NCBI RefSeq assembly: GCF_004000745.1
Contig: NZ_BILV01000015.1
Coordinates: forward strand, 1 to 64,000
Origin: Paenibacillus barengoltzii NBRC 101215
GTDB lineage: Bacteria > Bacillota > Bacilli > Paenibacillales > Paenibacillaceae
Reading direction: 5' to 3'
DNA length: 64,000 nt
The translations under genes were made by a program, and so were the position numbers. How positions within the stretch are numbered: position 1 is the first letter of the stretch; each line of letters starts with the position of its first letter. Of the stretch, positions 35,687 through 44,662 are shown one piece after another. Below the pieces are notes generated by a model. It was not told the DNA's origin and made no database searches. It saw only the letters and a list, made by a program, of their open reading frames with translations.

Positions 35687-37180
35687 TTAATGGATTCCCT
35701 TCATAAACCCCTGAATTTTCGAAGAGAGGGCGAGGAGAAGGATGCCGAGGACAATCGCGATTCCTCCAATGACCCCGAAGTACGCCATTTCGGTGGCCGG
35801 CGAATAGAATTTCACCACTTGCGCATTAATCGCTTGGGCCGCCGCACTGGCCAAGAACCATAAGCTCATGGTCTGAGAAGAGAAGGCAGAAGGAGCCAAT
35901 TTGGTGGTCGCCGACAGCCCTACTGGAGACAAGCACAATTCTCCCAGCACCACGATGAAATAACTCAGCACGAGCCATAACGGATTCACCAAGGAGTCCT
36001 CGCCGCCAAAGTAAGCCGGCAACAGAATCACCAGGAAAGATAAGCCGGCGAACAATAAGCCCAACGCGAATTTCTTCGGAATCGAAGGTTGCCGCTTGCC
36101 CAACTTGAGCCAGAACCAGGCAAAGACCGGGGCCAGTGTAATAATAAATAAAGGGTTTAAGGATTGGAACCAAGCCGGTGAAATATGAAATCCGGCATAA
36201 TCCAACTGCGTCCGCTTATCAGCATAGTTCGCCAGGATAGTCGAGCCTTGTTCTTGAATCGCCCAGAACATGATCGCCGCAATAAACAGCGGAATATACG
36301 CGATCAATCTGGAGCGCTCCACCTTGCTTGTGCGTGGACTGCGGTACATGACTACAAAATAGGCAGTAGGGATCAAGAGCCCCAGGATGCCAACGATCAC
36401 GATAAACGATTCGAAGGTTAGCCAACCCAGCGGGATGGTAATAGCGACAATCACCGCAAGAAGCAATACACCGAGGCCGATTTGCAGGAATACTTTCTTG
36501 CGTTCCGCCGGTGAAAGCCGGCTAGGTACGATCGTGCCGGCGAGGCCGAGATTTTTTTTACGCGTGAAGGCAAAAATAGCAAGCCCCAGGAACATCCCCA
36601 CGGCGGCAATGCCGAAGCCTAGGTGGAAATTGTAATCCAGACCGACGGTGCCTACGATCAGCGGAGCGATAAACGCCCCCAGGTTGATCCCCATATAGAA
36701 GATGCTAAATCCTGCATCCCGGCGCGGGTCATGTTCACTGTAAAGCTCCCCGACCACACTCGATACGTTAGGCTTCAGTAGGCCTGTCCCCAAGACGATA
36801 AGCACCATGGATACAAAGAACAACGGGACGCTTCCCGGGATCGCCAAGGCGATGTGTCCCAGCATAATGAGGATGCCGCCGTAAAATATGGCTCTCGACT
36901 CCCCGAAGATCCGATCTGCGAACCAACCGCCAATAATACCGGACATGTACACCAGGGAGCCGTAGATGGACATAATGGCAAGGGCCACGCTCTCCTCCAT
37001 GCCAAGTCCGCCTCGACTTAATTCGTAATACATGTAGTAGGTTAGAATGGCCTTCATGCCATAATAGGAAAATCGCTCCCAAAACTCTGTGAAGAACAAA
37101 GTGAACAATCCCTTGGGATGTCCAAAAAATCCTCGTTGCGGAACACTCTCCACAACTTGCTGTTTGTTTAAATCCGTCAT
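35687..37180 (-). CDS. dtpT: POT-family proton-dependent oligopeptide transporter
   Basis: 497 residues; AGGGAGGAA precedes the ATG. It has fourteen predicted helices. PTR2/POT signatures are FFTEFWERFSYYGMKAILTYYMY (containing ExxERFxYYG) and GGWFADRIFGESRAIFYGG, followed by FSIFYMGINLGAFIAP. It imports di- and tripeptides with protons and is closest to the DtpT/YclF group of Gram-positive bacteria. It is monocistronic. Family is certain; the symbol is by analogy. Confidence 0.92.
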   Translation of the reverse strand: MTDLNKQQVVESVPQRGFFGHPKGLFTLFFTEFWERFSYYGMKAILTYYMYYELSRGGLGMEESVALAIMSIYGSLVYMSGIIGGWFADRIFGESRAIFYGGILIMLGHIALAIPGSVPLFFVSMVLIVLGTGLLKPNVSSVVGELYSEHDPRRDAGFSIFYMGINLGAFIAPLIVGTVGLDYNFHLGFGIAAVGMFLGLAIFAFTRKKNLGLAGTIVPSRLSPAERKKVFLQIGLGVLLLAVIVAITIPLGWLTFESFIVIVGILGLLIPTAYFVVMYRSPRTSKVERSRLIAYIPLFIAAIMFWAIQEQGSTILANYADKRTQLDYAGFHISPAWFQSLNPLFIITLAPVFAWFWLKLGKRQPSIPKKFALGLLFAGLSFLVILLPAYFGGEDSLVNPLWLVLSYFIVVLGELCLSPVGLSATTKLAPSAFSSQTMSLWFLASAAAQAINAQVVKFYSPATEMAYFGVIGGIAIVLGILLLALSSKIQGFMKGIH

Positions 37181-37332
37181 GCTGTCATTTCCTCCCTAAG
37201 CGGCAATCACTATATAAGAATACCCCGAATCAGCCATTTTCAACTGGATACGGAAAATATAGTATATCATAAGATGGCAGACCTTAACTGTAAGATAGGT
37301 TTCATCTTGACCAGATCATTGGAGCCTTGTTG

Positions 37333-37379
37333 AAAAAAAATCGCCGTCCCCGATCCTGCTTGGATCTGGACGGCGATTT
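37333..37379 (-). terminator. Terminator of the DHA2 efflux pump gene
   Basis: Perfect 12-bp arms AAATCGCCGTCC and GGACGGCGATTT; on the minus strand the stem is followed by a run of T (eight A at 37333-37340). Confidence 0.88.
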
Positions 37380-37411
37380 GATTTTGGGGGTCTCCTGTGG
37401 GACAGTATGTG

Positions 37412-38935
37412 CTATCTGTTGGGAGCGGTCGTTGAACCTGCTGCATTTAGGCCCTGATCGGGCAAGTGACGGCTGGCTCGAAAGGTTGCCGCCACGACAA
37501 GAATGCCGATGAGGAACGTAATGATACTAGCGACATGCAGCGCGGATTGAGCTCCCGAGACGAAGGCGCTGATGATGGCGGCTTGTTGATTAGGGGCTGC
37601 TGCAATCGCATCTGCAACTGTATGGGGGACGGCATGTTGCTGAAAATTTACTGGAAGATGCCGGGTAAAGGATTCAGTGAGTACCGTACCCACGATCGCG
37701 ACGCCAAGGGCGCTTCCAAGTTCCCGGGTCGCCGATTGAAGCCCCCCGGCGACGCCAGCCTGCTCTGCGGGCAAGGCCGACGTAATCTCTGCGGTCAAGC
37801 AGGGCAGCGCAAGGGCAATGCCGACCCCGATCAGGACCAACCAAGCCGCGTAAGCGAGATAAGGCTGGTAGACGGCCGACGCCAAGCCGAATAAGCCAAT
37901 GCTGACGGCAAGGAAGGCTGCCGACAGCGTTGCAGGGATGCCGATACGCTTCACCAGATCGGGAACGAATCGTGTTCCGAACATCATGGGGATGGAGATG
38001 GGAACGATGGCAAATCCCGCTTGGAGTACGGAATACCCGCGTCCATACTGCAGAAGGGAGGCATTGAGATAGAACAGACCGAAGCTGCCGAAGAACAGCA
38101 CGAGCATCCCTAGGCTGGCAGTGCTGAGCAGGAGGATCCGGAACAGACGGGGATCCAGCACAGGGTGACGGACTTTTAGCTCAACCGCGACCCAGATCGC
38201 GCCGAGGATCACACTGAACGTAAATGCGGTAATGACCACCGAGCTGTTCCAGCCGTATTCCGGCCCCCCAATGATGCCGATCAGGAGAGCGACCATCGCG
38301 GCGACAAGTAAAATGGTGCCGGCGGGATCTAGACCGCGAGGGCTGCGCTCGCTTCGTTGAACGGCAAGGGACGTCCATAGCGCGAGAAGAAGCGCGAACG
38401 GCACGATGCCCCAGAACAGAGCCCTCCATGATCCGGCAGCCAGCAAGGCTCCTCCGGCGATATTGCCCACAAGTCCCCCCAAGCCCGTGGTCATCCCCCA
38501 GATGGCGAGCCCGTGGACGCGCCGGTCCGGTGCGGTTGCGTGTACCAGCACCCCAACGCAGTTGGGGAGCACCAGCGCGGCACCAACCCCAGTAATCGCA
38601 CGTCCCAGCAGCAGGCTGGTCACATTGGCCGAAGCGGCGGAAATCGACGCGCCGACTGCAAAGGTGACAAGCCCGGCGATCAGAATGCCCTTACGCCCAA
38701 ATCGATCACCGGCTGCGCCGCCCGGGATCACGAGGCACGCGAATAAGATGACATAAATATCAACGATCCAGAGCAGCTCGGATGAACTCGGATGCAGGCT
38801 GCTGGAGGCGAGGATGGGTACAGCCAGATTGGTGGCGGCGACCAGGCCCACGACTAGGACGGTACAGGCGCACACGCACGCCAAGATTAACCCCGGCTGC
38901 CGTGGTGGATTCAATCGGTTATCCAGTATCTTCAT
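37412..38935 (-). CDS. DHA2-family (QacA/EmrB-like) MFS efflux pump
   Basis: 507 residues from ATG 38935, chosen for AAGGAGG 7 bp upstream; the frame is open to 39046. It has about fourteen helices. GAAGDRFGRKGILIAG is motif A, and GRAITGVGAALVLPNCVGVLVHATAPDRR is a typical DHA2 motif C-like stretch. It exports drugs or antiseptics with proton antiport. Sequence is notably GC- and Ala-rich compared with neighbours. No local regulator is adjacent on its own strand. Confidence 0.88.
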   Translation of the reverse strand: MKILDNRLNPPRQPGLILACVCACTVLVVGLVAATNLAVPILASSSLHPSSSELLWIVDIYVILFACLVIPGGAAGDRFGRKGILIAGLVTFAVGASISAASANVTSLLLGRAITGVGAALVLPNCVGVLVHATAPDRRVHGLAIWGMTTGLGGLVGNIAGGALLAAGSWRALFWGIVPFALLLALWTSLAVQRSERSPRGLDPAGTILLVAAMVALLIGIIGGPEYGWNSSVVITAFTFSVILGAIWVAVELKVRHPVLDPRLFRILLLSTASLGMLVLFFGSFGLFYLNASLLQYGRGYSVLQAGFAIVPISIPMMFGTRFVPDLVKRIGIPATLSAAFLAVSIGLFGLASAVYQPYLAYAAWLVLIGVGIALALPCLTAEITSALPAEQAGVAGGLQSATRELGSALGVAIVGTVLTESFTRHLPVNFQQHAVPHTVADAIAAAPNQQAAIISAFVSGAQSALHVASIITFLIGILVVAATFRASRHLPDQGLNAAGSTTAPNR

Positions 38936-39066
38936 CCCGTGACCTCCTTGCCGCTTTTTGAGGGCTTTGTTTTTAGCCCATCGCATCGTCAGGATGCTGT
39001 CGACACCCGAAGGCATTGGCCGCTTCCATATTCGATATTTAGTCATAACGAACCCGTCTCATGCGC

Positions 39067-39105
39067 TAAAAAAGGCAGGATCGGGAGAGTAACCCAATCT
39101 TGCCT
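39067..39105 (-). terminator. Minus-strand terminator between the DHA2 pump and the NTF2-like gene
   Basis: AGGCAGGATCGGG and CCCAATCTTGCCT form a 13-bp stem with two G-T pairs; on the minus strand six T follow. It lies upstream of the pump start and downstream, antisense, of the WYL regulator at 39636. It may end the regulator transcript after it crosses the plus-strand NTF2-like gene. Confidence 0.7.
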
Positions 39106-39246
39106 GATTTGCAATACCCTCGAATGCAGATAAAGAAGACTGATTCCATCCAATTCCCTCTATCCCCTGATTTGTCCTTTACTGTAAAATGAAGCTGTAA
39201 CACATTAGGCTCATTTCGAGATCCATGGGGAAAGGTTGGGACGCCA

Positions 39247-39639
39247 ATGAAGTTGGATGTTGTGAAACAGTACTTTCGTTTAACCGAGCAATTCCGAACG
39301 GCAGAAGCCGATTATGTCGGGATTCTTCACCCGGACATTGAACAAACGGAGTATCCGAATCTGTTGACGGCCCAACTCACGGTCAGTGATTGGCAAACCC
39401 TATTTCAACGGATGCCGGGCGGGGCTAAGCTTCTGGCTTCCCAGAACTACGATATTCAGCGCGCGTACGAACTGGAGGATACGTTGATCACAGAAGTGGT
39501 CTGGACAGCCGAAGTTGGCGCCGACGTCGGCCCCTTTAAAACCGGGCAGCCCCTTAAAGCTTATTTTTGCTGTGTATTTGAATTTCAGGACGGTTTAATC
39601 TATCGTCAGCGCAATTACGATTGCTTTGAGCGCTTTTAG
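39247..39639 (+). CDS. NTF2/SnoaL-like fold protein
   Basis: 130 residues, AAAGG upstream of the ATG. Cone-shaped NTF2-like fold pattern: VVKQYFRLTEQFRTAEADYVGILHPDIEQTEYPN at the start and FCCVFEFQDGLIYRQRNYDCFERF at the end. Small-molecule binding or an isomerase/cyclase-like role is possible. Its stop overlaps the stop of the opposite-strand WYL regulator by 4 bp. Confidence 0.8.
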   Translation: MKLDVVKQYFRLTEQFRTAEADYVGILHPDIEQTEYPNLLTAQLTVSDWQTLFQRMPGGAKLLASQNYDIQRAYELEDTLITEVVWTAEVGADVGPFKTGQPLKAYFCCVFEFQDGLIYRQRNYDCFERF

Positions 39640-40607
39640 AAGTTCAGCTTCTCCATCTCTTTGCCTCTCTTGTGCAATCCTTCCAAGACTTCCTTCGGCA
39701 CTTTTCGGAACTTCAAATCTTCCCCCAGGAACAGCAGCCAATGAATCGTCTCGGAGAGTTCCTCGGGTTCGTTGACTTGGACAACCATCTTCAGCATGGC
39801 GGTGGTTTGATACGGATTGGTATAGGAAATGAATGCTTTTAAGGGATGATATTTTTTGTACTGGGCAATGGCATGAGGGCCGAGTTCCAGGATCAGGTTG
39901 TATGCTTCCTCTTGCTTGCCAAGGAGCTCCAGAATTTTCTTTCGGCTCATTCGTTTCTTGGGAGAGTAGAGCTCGACTTGAGTAAGCTGGTCGACGGAGA
40001 ACATTCGTTTCTTCTCTTCCTGTAAATCCAATACTTCCATCCACCACAGACTTCTCTCACGATAAAGGTGCAACAGAAAAACCGGATACGAGTTGATTCC
40101 ATCGCCTTCTTCCAGGGTAATCCATAAATAGCTGTCGATGAGCAGGTGTTGAATCAGCTTCTCCAGTATTGGATGGGGAAGGTCCGAAAGCTCCAATAGA
40201 TCGGGATTATGCGGGTTGGTCCCTTCAAAGAGCAGGATTTCATCCAGGAGCAGGAGATCGTCCTGTTGGTTTTTCGAGATCAGCCCCAGCAATTTTTCGG
40301 CTAAGGATTGGCGACTCTTGAGATACGGAAGCTGGGCGTTTCTGGTGGCCATGAAGGCGATGAACAGCGCTTTGACCTCGTTATCCGTAAACCGCACGGC
40401 AGGCAGGATCGAGTTGTGCATCACCGAATAACCGCCGTCCCGTCCAACCTCAGCAACGAGCGGCATTCCTAAAGCTTCGATTTCGCGGATGTCTCGGATC
40501 GCCGTCGAGCGGGAGATGTTAAATTCCTGCATAATTTCTGTAATGGTAAAGTGGGACCGATTGTTGATATAACGCATGATGGTGTTAATCCGTTCAACTT
40601 TTTTCAT
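39636..40607 (-). CDS. YafY-type WYL-domain transcriptional regulator
   Basis: 323 residues. N-terminal DeoR-like HTH is KKVERINTIMRYINNRSHFTITEIMQEFNISRSTAIRDIREIEALGMPL. A WYL-type sensor (YPVFLLHLYRERSLWWMEVLDLQEEKKRMFSVDQLTQVEL) and C-terminal extension follow. It is divergent, across about 98 bp, from the GyrI-like/unknown gene pair at 40707-41690, which it probably controls. A TTGACA at 40633 in that gap belongs to the plus-strand unit. Confidence 0.88.
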   Translation of the reverse strand: MKKVERINTIMRYINNRSHFTITEIMQEFNISRSTAIRDIREIEALGMPLVAEVGRDGGYSVMHNSILPAVRFTDNEVKALFIAFMATRNAQLPYLKSRQSLAEKLLGLISKNQQDDLLLLDEILLFEGTNPHNPDLLELSDLPHPILEKLIQHLLIDSYLWITLEEGDGINSYPVFLLHLYRERSLWWMEVLDLQEEKKRMFSVDQLTQVELYSPKKRMSRKKILELLGKQEEAYNLILELGPHAIAQYKKYHPLKAFISYTNPYQTTAMLKMVVQVNEPEELSETIHWLLFLGEDLKFRKVPKEVLEGLHKRGKEMEKLNF

Positions 40608-40706
40608 CGTGACTCCTAAACAGGTTCATTTTTTGACATGATTTAAAGTTATGATAAACCCATCAAGAACAGAAAACAAATTTAAAAAGAGAGTAGGTTT
40701 TAAAAC

Positions 40707-41192
40707 ATGGCGAATTATGTTTTGGAAGAGAAGGACAGCTTTACGGTCTTTGGTCTGGGCACAGAATTAAAAAGTCATTACACGGATTTTGCCGGCATCA
40801 ATCAGGAAAAATCGAGTTTCTGGCAAGCCGTCACTGAGGACGGTCGACTCAACCAACTCAAAGCGATTGCGGAGAACGATTATGTCTTTACCGTCAACGA
40901 AGCGGTTAATAACAAGATGATGTATTACGTTGGCGTACTTAGCCGTGAAACGCTGCCGAATGCCGAAGGCTCCCGGGTCATTCAGTTCCCGAAGGGAGAG
41001 TACGTAATTGTCAAAGGGGAAGGCACCGCGCCGGATGAACTAAGTAATCAGCTGGCGGGGATCGCTTTTGGCCAAGTTCTGCCGGAACTGAATCAAGTTG
41101 CTTATGTTGGCGGGCCTAACACCGCCGTCTTGATGGAACAAGCGAATGGCCGCGTCGCGGGAGAAATGTGGATCCCTGTCGTAAGGAAATAG
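40707..41192 (+). CDS. GyrI-like effector-binding domain protein
   Basis: 161 residues, GAGAGTAGG upstream. It forms a complete AraC-type effector-binding/GyrI-like domain: SFTVFGLGTELKSHYTDFAGINQEKSSFWQAV, YYVGVLSRET, FPKGEYVIVKGEG. The usual ending is GEMWIPVVRK. Stand-alone GyrI-like proteins bind, and in some cases hydrolyse, toxic small molecules. It is the first gene of a two-gene unit with 41214, divergent from the WYL regulator. Confidence 0.86.
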   Translation: MANYVLEEKDSFTVFGLGTELKSHYTDFAGINQEKSSFWQAVTEDGRLNQLKAIAENDYVFTVNEAVNNKMMYYVGVLSRETLPNAEGSRVIQFPKGEYVIVKGEGTAPDELSNQLAGIAFGQVLPELNQVAYVGGPNTAVLMEQANGRVAGEMWIPVVRK

Positions 41193-41213
41193 AGAAGAAG
41201 AGGAGGGGCAAGC

Positions 41214-41690
41214 ATGTCCTATGTCGTTGATTTCAAAAATGTATCTACTGTCGGTTTAGAATCCTCTCCTGTAGCAGAGGCATTAGCCGGACTGCGAGCC
41301 AATGAGGCGCGTTATTTTATGAACAAATATAAGCATGTGTTTACGGTTGAGCCAGCCAGCGAAAGCCAGGAAACCCTGGATTACGTGAACCGAATCTTAA
41401 AAGAAGAACGGGGGATCGAGTTCTCGGCAAAGCCGTTAGAAACGTCGTTTTTTCAGGTGGAAAACATCCGGTGGGCGTTCGTCTTCTACGAGGACGGCTT
41501 AGGGGTTAACGTCATGTACACCCTGGACGATCCAAAGAAACGGGCCGTGGGCTTTAAGCTGTCTGAAGGCATGGAGGTTCCGAAGGAGCTGGAGGAGAAG
41601 AAGTTCAAATTTGCCCGGCAGAAGTCGAAATTGGCCGGTACGATCCGGGGCTCGTTCTTCGTGATTAAGGGCGAGTATTCATATAGCTGA
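41214..41690 (+). CDS. Conserved protein of unknown function
   Basis: 158 residues; GAAGAGGAGG before the ATG and 21 bp after the GyrI-like gene. It is soluble, with mixed alpha/beta predicted and no cysteine or membrane helix. Notable stretches are YFMNKYKHVFTVEPASESQETLDYVNRILKEERGIEF and FYEDGLGVNVMYTLDDPKKRAVGFK. I do not recognise a family. Co-transcription with a GyrI-like protein under a WYL regulator suggests a small-molecule response. Confidence 0.8.
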   Translation: MSYVVDFKNVSTVGLESSPVAEALAGLRANEARYFMNKYKHVFTVEPASESQETLDYVNRILKEERGIEFSAKPLETSFFQVENIRWAFVFYEDGLGVNVMYTLDDPKKRAVGFKLSEGMEVPKELEEKKFKFARQKSKLAGTIRGSFFVIKGEYSYS

Positions 41691-41696
41691 CAGGAG

Positions 41697-41726
41697 GGCC
41701 GTTCAACGTTGAGCGGCCTTTTCTTC
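41697..41726 (+). terminator. Terminator after the GyrI-like unit
   Basis: GGCCG and CGGCC with an inner TCAA/TTGA pairing (11-bp interrupted stem), followed by TTTTCTT, 6 bp after the stop. Confidence 0.8.
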
Positions 41727-41747
41727 TTGATGCAACACCGGGCGAAA

Positions 41748-42134
41748 TCAAGAAATTTGGGCTTCAATCGCGGCTTTGTCGATGACGGACCACACTTGCT
41801 TGATTTTTCCGCCTTCATACTTGTAAATGACATTTTCATAAAACAACACGCTTCGTCCATTGATCGGCAAACCCATAAATTGCCCCTTAGGTGTGACATC
41901 AAAGCGTAAGCGGCTCGAAAGATAGGGCGGCTCACAAACGAGAATATCGATATTAAAATAGAGATCCGGAATATCTCGGTAATCGCCCTCCAGCATTTGG
42001 CGGTAACCGGCTAAGCCGATTGGCTGCTCATTATAGCGAACATCCTCATGCACAAATCGGCCCAGTTGTGACAAGTCCCGTTTATTCAAACTGCTGATAT
42101 ATTCTCGGTAGATGGCTTTCAACAGAAATTCCAC
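41748..42134 (-). CDS. SnoaL-like ester cyclase/NTF2-fold protein
   Basis: 128 residues from GTG 42134, chosen for AAAGG 10 bp upstream; the frame is open to TTG 42173 (141 residues), which has no site. SnoaL-type pattern: YREYISSLNKRDLSQLGRFVHEDVRYNEQPIGLAGYRQMLEGDYRDIPDL and FYENVIYKYEGGKIKQVWSVIDK. These fold as small cyclases or binding proteins. It is monocistronic and convergent with the GyrI-like unit. Confidence 0.82.
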   Translation of the reverse strand: MEFLLKAIYREYISSLNKRDLSQLGRFVHEDVRYNEQPIGLAGYRQMLEGDYRDIPDLYFNIDILVCEPPYLSSRLRFDVTPKGQFMGLPINGRSVLFYENVIYKYEGGKIKQVWSVIDKAAIEAQIS

Positions 42135-42221
42135 GGAAGTGACATCCTTTCTGTCCAGATTCAACACCCTCAATCCGAGTTATTGTATTCAACGAACTTC
42201 GTACGGATGCAAAACGGTCAT

Positions 42222-42244
42222 AAAAAAAGCCCCCAATCGGGGGC
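42222..42244 (-). terminator. Terminator of the TetR gene at 42280
   Basis: GCCCCC and GGGGGC arms around AATC; on the minus strand the stem is followed by seven T. Confidence 0.85.
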
Positions 42245-42279
42245 CCTAATTGCTGGTGGTTGTGAAGCAGAATATCAAC

Positions 42280-42846
42280 TTATTCACCTTTAGCAATCAG
42301 ACGAACGGCCTTAGCAATAGCCTCCTTCGTTTCCGTCGGAAAGTTCACAGCATTCGGGTCGTGCGAAGGCCCGAAAGGATGAGTTGGCGTCCAGGCAGTT
42401 GCTAAAGCCATGATGGCAGTCAAAAGAAAGCCGGGAGTGAATGTCTTTCCCACCAGACCTTCGTTTTGTGCATTCATGATCGCTTTGATTTTCTTGTCAC
42501 GCACGGAGGCGCGCTCGGATAGCGTGTCTTCTTTCCGCTCTAAACTATACCATGACATTAACCTTACAATTTGTGGATTTGTCATCGCCCAATCGAATAC
42601 TCTTTTGGCATAACCCGCAAGATCCTCGGGCGTGAAATCAATTTCCTCATAAACACGTGTTAAGTGTCTCTCGAGGACGGTTGTAAATAGCGTTTCTTTA
42701 TTCTCAAAGTAAACGTAAATTAAATTCTTATTGCAACCCGCGTTTTTAGCAATGCGGTCAACACGTGCTCCAGCAATACCATAGGCAGAGAACTCATCCA
42801 AAGCAGCCTCCATGATCCTCTCTCTTGTTGCCTCAGCGTTTCTCAA
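42280..42846 (-). CDS. TetR/AcrR-family transcriptional regulator
   Basis: 188 residues; AAGGAGG precedes the ATG. TetR HTH: TRERIMEAALDEFSAYGIAGARVDRIAKNAGCNKNLIYVYFENKETL, with a ligand-binding C-terminal domain. It is divergent from a pair of SDR genes (43037, 43817). Two palindromic sites in the shared 190-bp intergenic region, one on the -35 and one just after the -10 of the SDR promoter, make it the probable repressor of those genes. Confidence 0.92.
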   Translation of the reverse strand: MRNAEATRERIMEAALDEFSAYGIAGARVDRIAKNAGCNKNLIYVYFENKETLFTTVLERHLTRVYEEIDFTPEDLAGYAKRVFDWAMTNPQIVRLMSWYSLERKEDTLSERASVRDKKIKAIMNAQNEGLVGKTFTPGFLLTAIMALATAWTPTHPFGPSHDPNAVNFPTETKEAIAKAVRLIAKGE

Positions 42847-42904
42847 TGGGTGCCCCTCCTTATTGAAGCCTGGATTTAGGATTTATTATATCATAAAAAC
42901 ACAG

Positions 42905-42952
42905 TTGACTAACTAGTTAATTAGTATTATTATATAACCAACCAGTTAGTTA
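42905..42952 (+). promoter_or_regulatory. SDR-operon promoter with two TetR operators
   Basis: TTGACT (42905-42910) and TATTAT (42928-42933) are 17 bp apart. Operator 1 TGACTAACTAGTTAATTA (42906-42923) covers the -35 and spacer. Operator 2 TAACCAACCAGTTAGTTA (42935-42952) starts just after the -10. Site 2 has 8-bp arms with one mismatch, and the two sites agree at 14 of 18 positions, 29 bp centre to centre. Confidence 0.8.
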
Positions 42953-43036
42953 ATGTAGTGTCGCCTACTAGGATGATGACTAGTGATACTGGATAAACTA
43001 TCTGGTGAATCCAATGAAGAATGGAGAGAATGCACA

Positions 43037-43795
43037 ATGACACAAACCAATCCAAAGATTGCTATCGTCACAGGGGGAAGTCGGGGTATTGGCAGAAGTA
43101 CTGTTTTAGCCCTTGCAAACCATGGTGTCGATTCAATCTTCACATATCGTTCTAATCAAGAAGAAGCAGAGAAAGTTGTCTCCGAGATCCGAGAAACCGG
43201 ACGTAAGGCAATCGCCCTACAACTTGATGCAAGCAATGTCCGTACTTTTGACGCTTTTGTACAAAATGTACAAGATGCGCTAAAAGAAATGGGCGCTACC
43301 AAATTTGACTACCTCGTAAACAACGCGGGGATCTCTCACCATAACTCATTCGAGAAGACAACAGAGGAAGAGTTGGATCGTTTGTACGAAGTACACTTCA
43401 AGGGAGTCTTCTTCCTGACACAGAAACTGTTGCCGCTTATCAATGATGGCGGTCGGATTGTAAACATCTCCACTGGACTTACACGCTTTGCGGTTCCGGA
43501 GAGTGGTGCTTACGCATCCGTGAAAGGTGCTATTGAGGTTCTCACTAAGTATTTGGCCAAAGAGTTGGGACCACGTGGAATCACCGCCAACGTTGTTGCG
43601 CCGGGTGCGATCGCTACAGATTTTAGCGGACTCCGCACGAATGATGATCTCAAGAAGCTGATCGGGGGAATGACGGCGCTCGGTCGTGTCGGGGAACCAG
43701 AGGACGTTGCAGGGGCTATCGCTTCGTTGCTGTCCGACGAGAACCGTTGGGTTAATGCTCAACGTATTGAGGTTTCAGGAGGCATGTCTCTTTAA
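43037..43795 (+). CDS. Short-chain dehydrogenase/reductase
   Basis: 252 residues from ATG 43037 (GGAGAG upstream). Cofactor motif TGGSRGIG (residues 12-19), LDASN, LVNNAGIS, catalytic Ser in IVNISTGLT, YASVK (YxxxK) and the FabG-like tail GEPEDVAGAIASLLSDENRWVNAQRIEVSGG. It is an NADP-dependent reductase of unknown substrate. First gene of a two-SDR unit under the divergent TetR regulator. Confidence 0.9.
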   Translation: MTQTNPKIAIVTGGSRGIGRSTVLALANHGVDSIFTYRSNQEEAEKVVSEIRETGRKAIALQLDASNVRTFDAFVQNVQDALKEMGATKFDYLVNNAGISHHNSFEKTTEEELDRLYEVHFKGVFFLTQKLLPLINDGGRIVNISTGLTRFAVPESGAYASVKGAIEVLTKYLAKELGPRGITANVVAPGAIATDFSGLRTNDDLKKLIGGMTALGRVGEPEDVAGAIASLLSDENRWVNAQRIEVSGGMSL

Positions 43796-43816
43796 TCTCA
43801 GAAGGGGGCGCATTTC

Positions 43817-44569
43817 TTGACCAACCTAAGAAACAAAGTCGCATTGATAACCGGATCTGGACGAGGAATCGGTAAAGCCATCGCAGAAAGATATGCGTCT
43901 TTAGGGGCCGATATTGCCGTAAATTATACGAGTGATAAGGCTGCCGCAGAAGCTACCGTTTCCAGCTTGCAAGCATACGGAGTGAAGGCGATTGCTATTC
44001 AAGCTGATATCAGCCAAGTAGCCGAGGTCCGGAAAATGTTCCAAATCGCACTCCAGGAATTAGGGAAAATTGATATTGTCGTTGCGAACGCCGGTATAGA
44101 GCTTGTAAACATCCCGACAGTTGATATTACGGAAGAACAATTTGACAGATTATTTCAAGTCAACACCAAGGGTGCATTCTTTACCATTCAAGAAGCGGCC
44201 AAACACGTAGCAGATAACGGACGCATCATCTATGTTTCATCAAGCACAACCACTAGTGCTATGGCTGGGTACTCCTTATATGGCAGCAGCAAGGTAGCAC
44301 CGATGTATCTCGTCGAGGCGCTGGCGAAGGAAATCGGATACCGAGGGGTCACTGTGAATACGATCGTACCAACGGTTATCGAGGGTGCGGGATTATGGAC
44401 AAACCCGGGAGATCGAGCACAACTTAGAGATGCTCTTATCCAAGCCCATCCTATGCGGCGATTAGGCACGTTGGACGATGTGGCCAATGTAGCTGAATTT
44501 TTTGCCAGTGACTTATCTTCCTATGTGAGTGGTCAACGTCTGTTAGTTAGCGGCGGTGCCCTTCAATAA
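43817..44569 (+). CDS. Short-chain dehydrogenase/reductase (FabG-like)
   Basis: 250 residues from TTG 43817 with AAGGGGG upstream, 21 bp after the previous SDR. TGSGRGIG cofactor motif, VVANAGIEL in place of the usual NNAG, catalytic Ser in IIYVSSSTT, YGSSK, and C-terminal SSYVSGQRLLVSGGALQ. It probably works on a related carbonyl substrate together with its neighbour. The VVANAG variant replaces the first Asn of the NNAG motif, which may mildly affect activity. Confidence 0.9.
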   Translation: MTNLRNKVALITGSGRGIGKAIAERYASLGADIAVNYTSDKAAAEATVSSLQAYGVKAIAIQADISQVAEVRKMFQIALQELGKIDIVVANAGIELVNIPTVDITEEQFDRLFQVNTKGAFFTIQEAAKHVADNGRIIYVSSSTTTSAMAGYSLYGSSKVAPMYLVEALAKEIGYRGVTVNTIVPTVIEGAGLWTNPGDRAQLRDALIQAHPMRRLGTLDDVANVAEFFASDLSSYVSGQRLLVSGGALQ

Positions 44570-44620
44570 TGAGCGGTTTGCCCCGAGGGATGACATAACA
44601 TATATTAAATAAGGTGACAG

Positions 44621-44648
44621 AAAGGCCGTCCAATATGGAACGGCCTTT
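44621..44648. terminator. Bidirectional terminator between the SDR pair and the GH16 gene
   Basis: AAAGGCCG and CGGCCTTT arms around a 12-base loop; TTTCT on the plus strand and TTTCTGT on the minus strand suit both convergent genes. Confidence 0.82.
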
Positions 44649-44662
44649 CTATCTTTCATATG

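Noticed and set aside
37466-37894. 142-codon plus-strand frame inside the DHA2 pump gene
   Set aside because: Antisense to conserved transmembrane coding sequence, with no start signals; explained by high GC content.
38936-39046. N-terminal extension of the DHA2 pump
   Set aside because: The added residues are charged and poorly hydrophobic, and the AAGGAGG site clearly supports the start at 38935.
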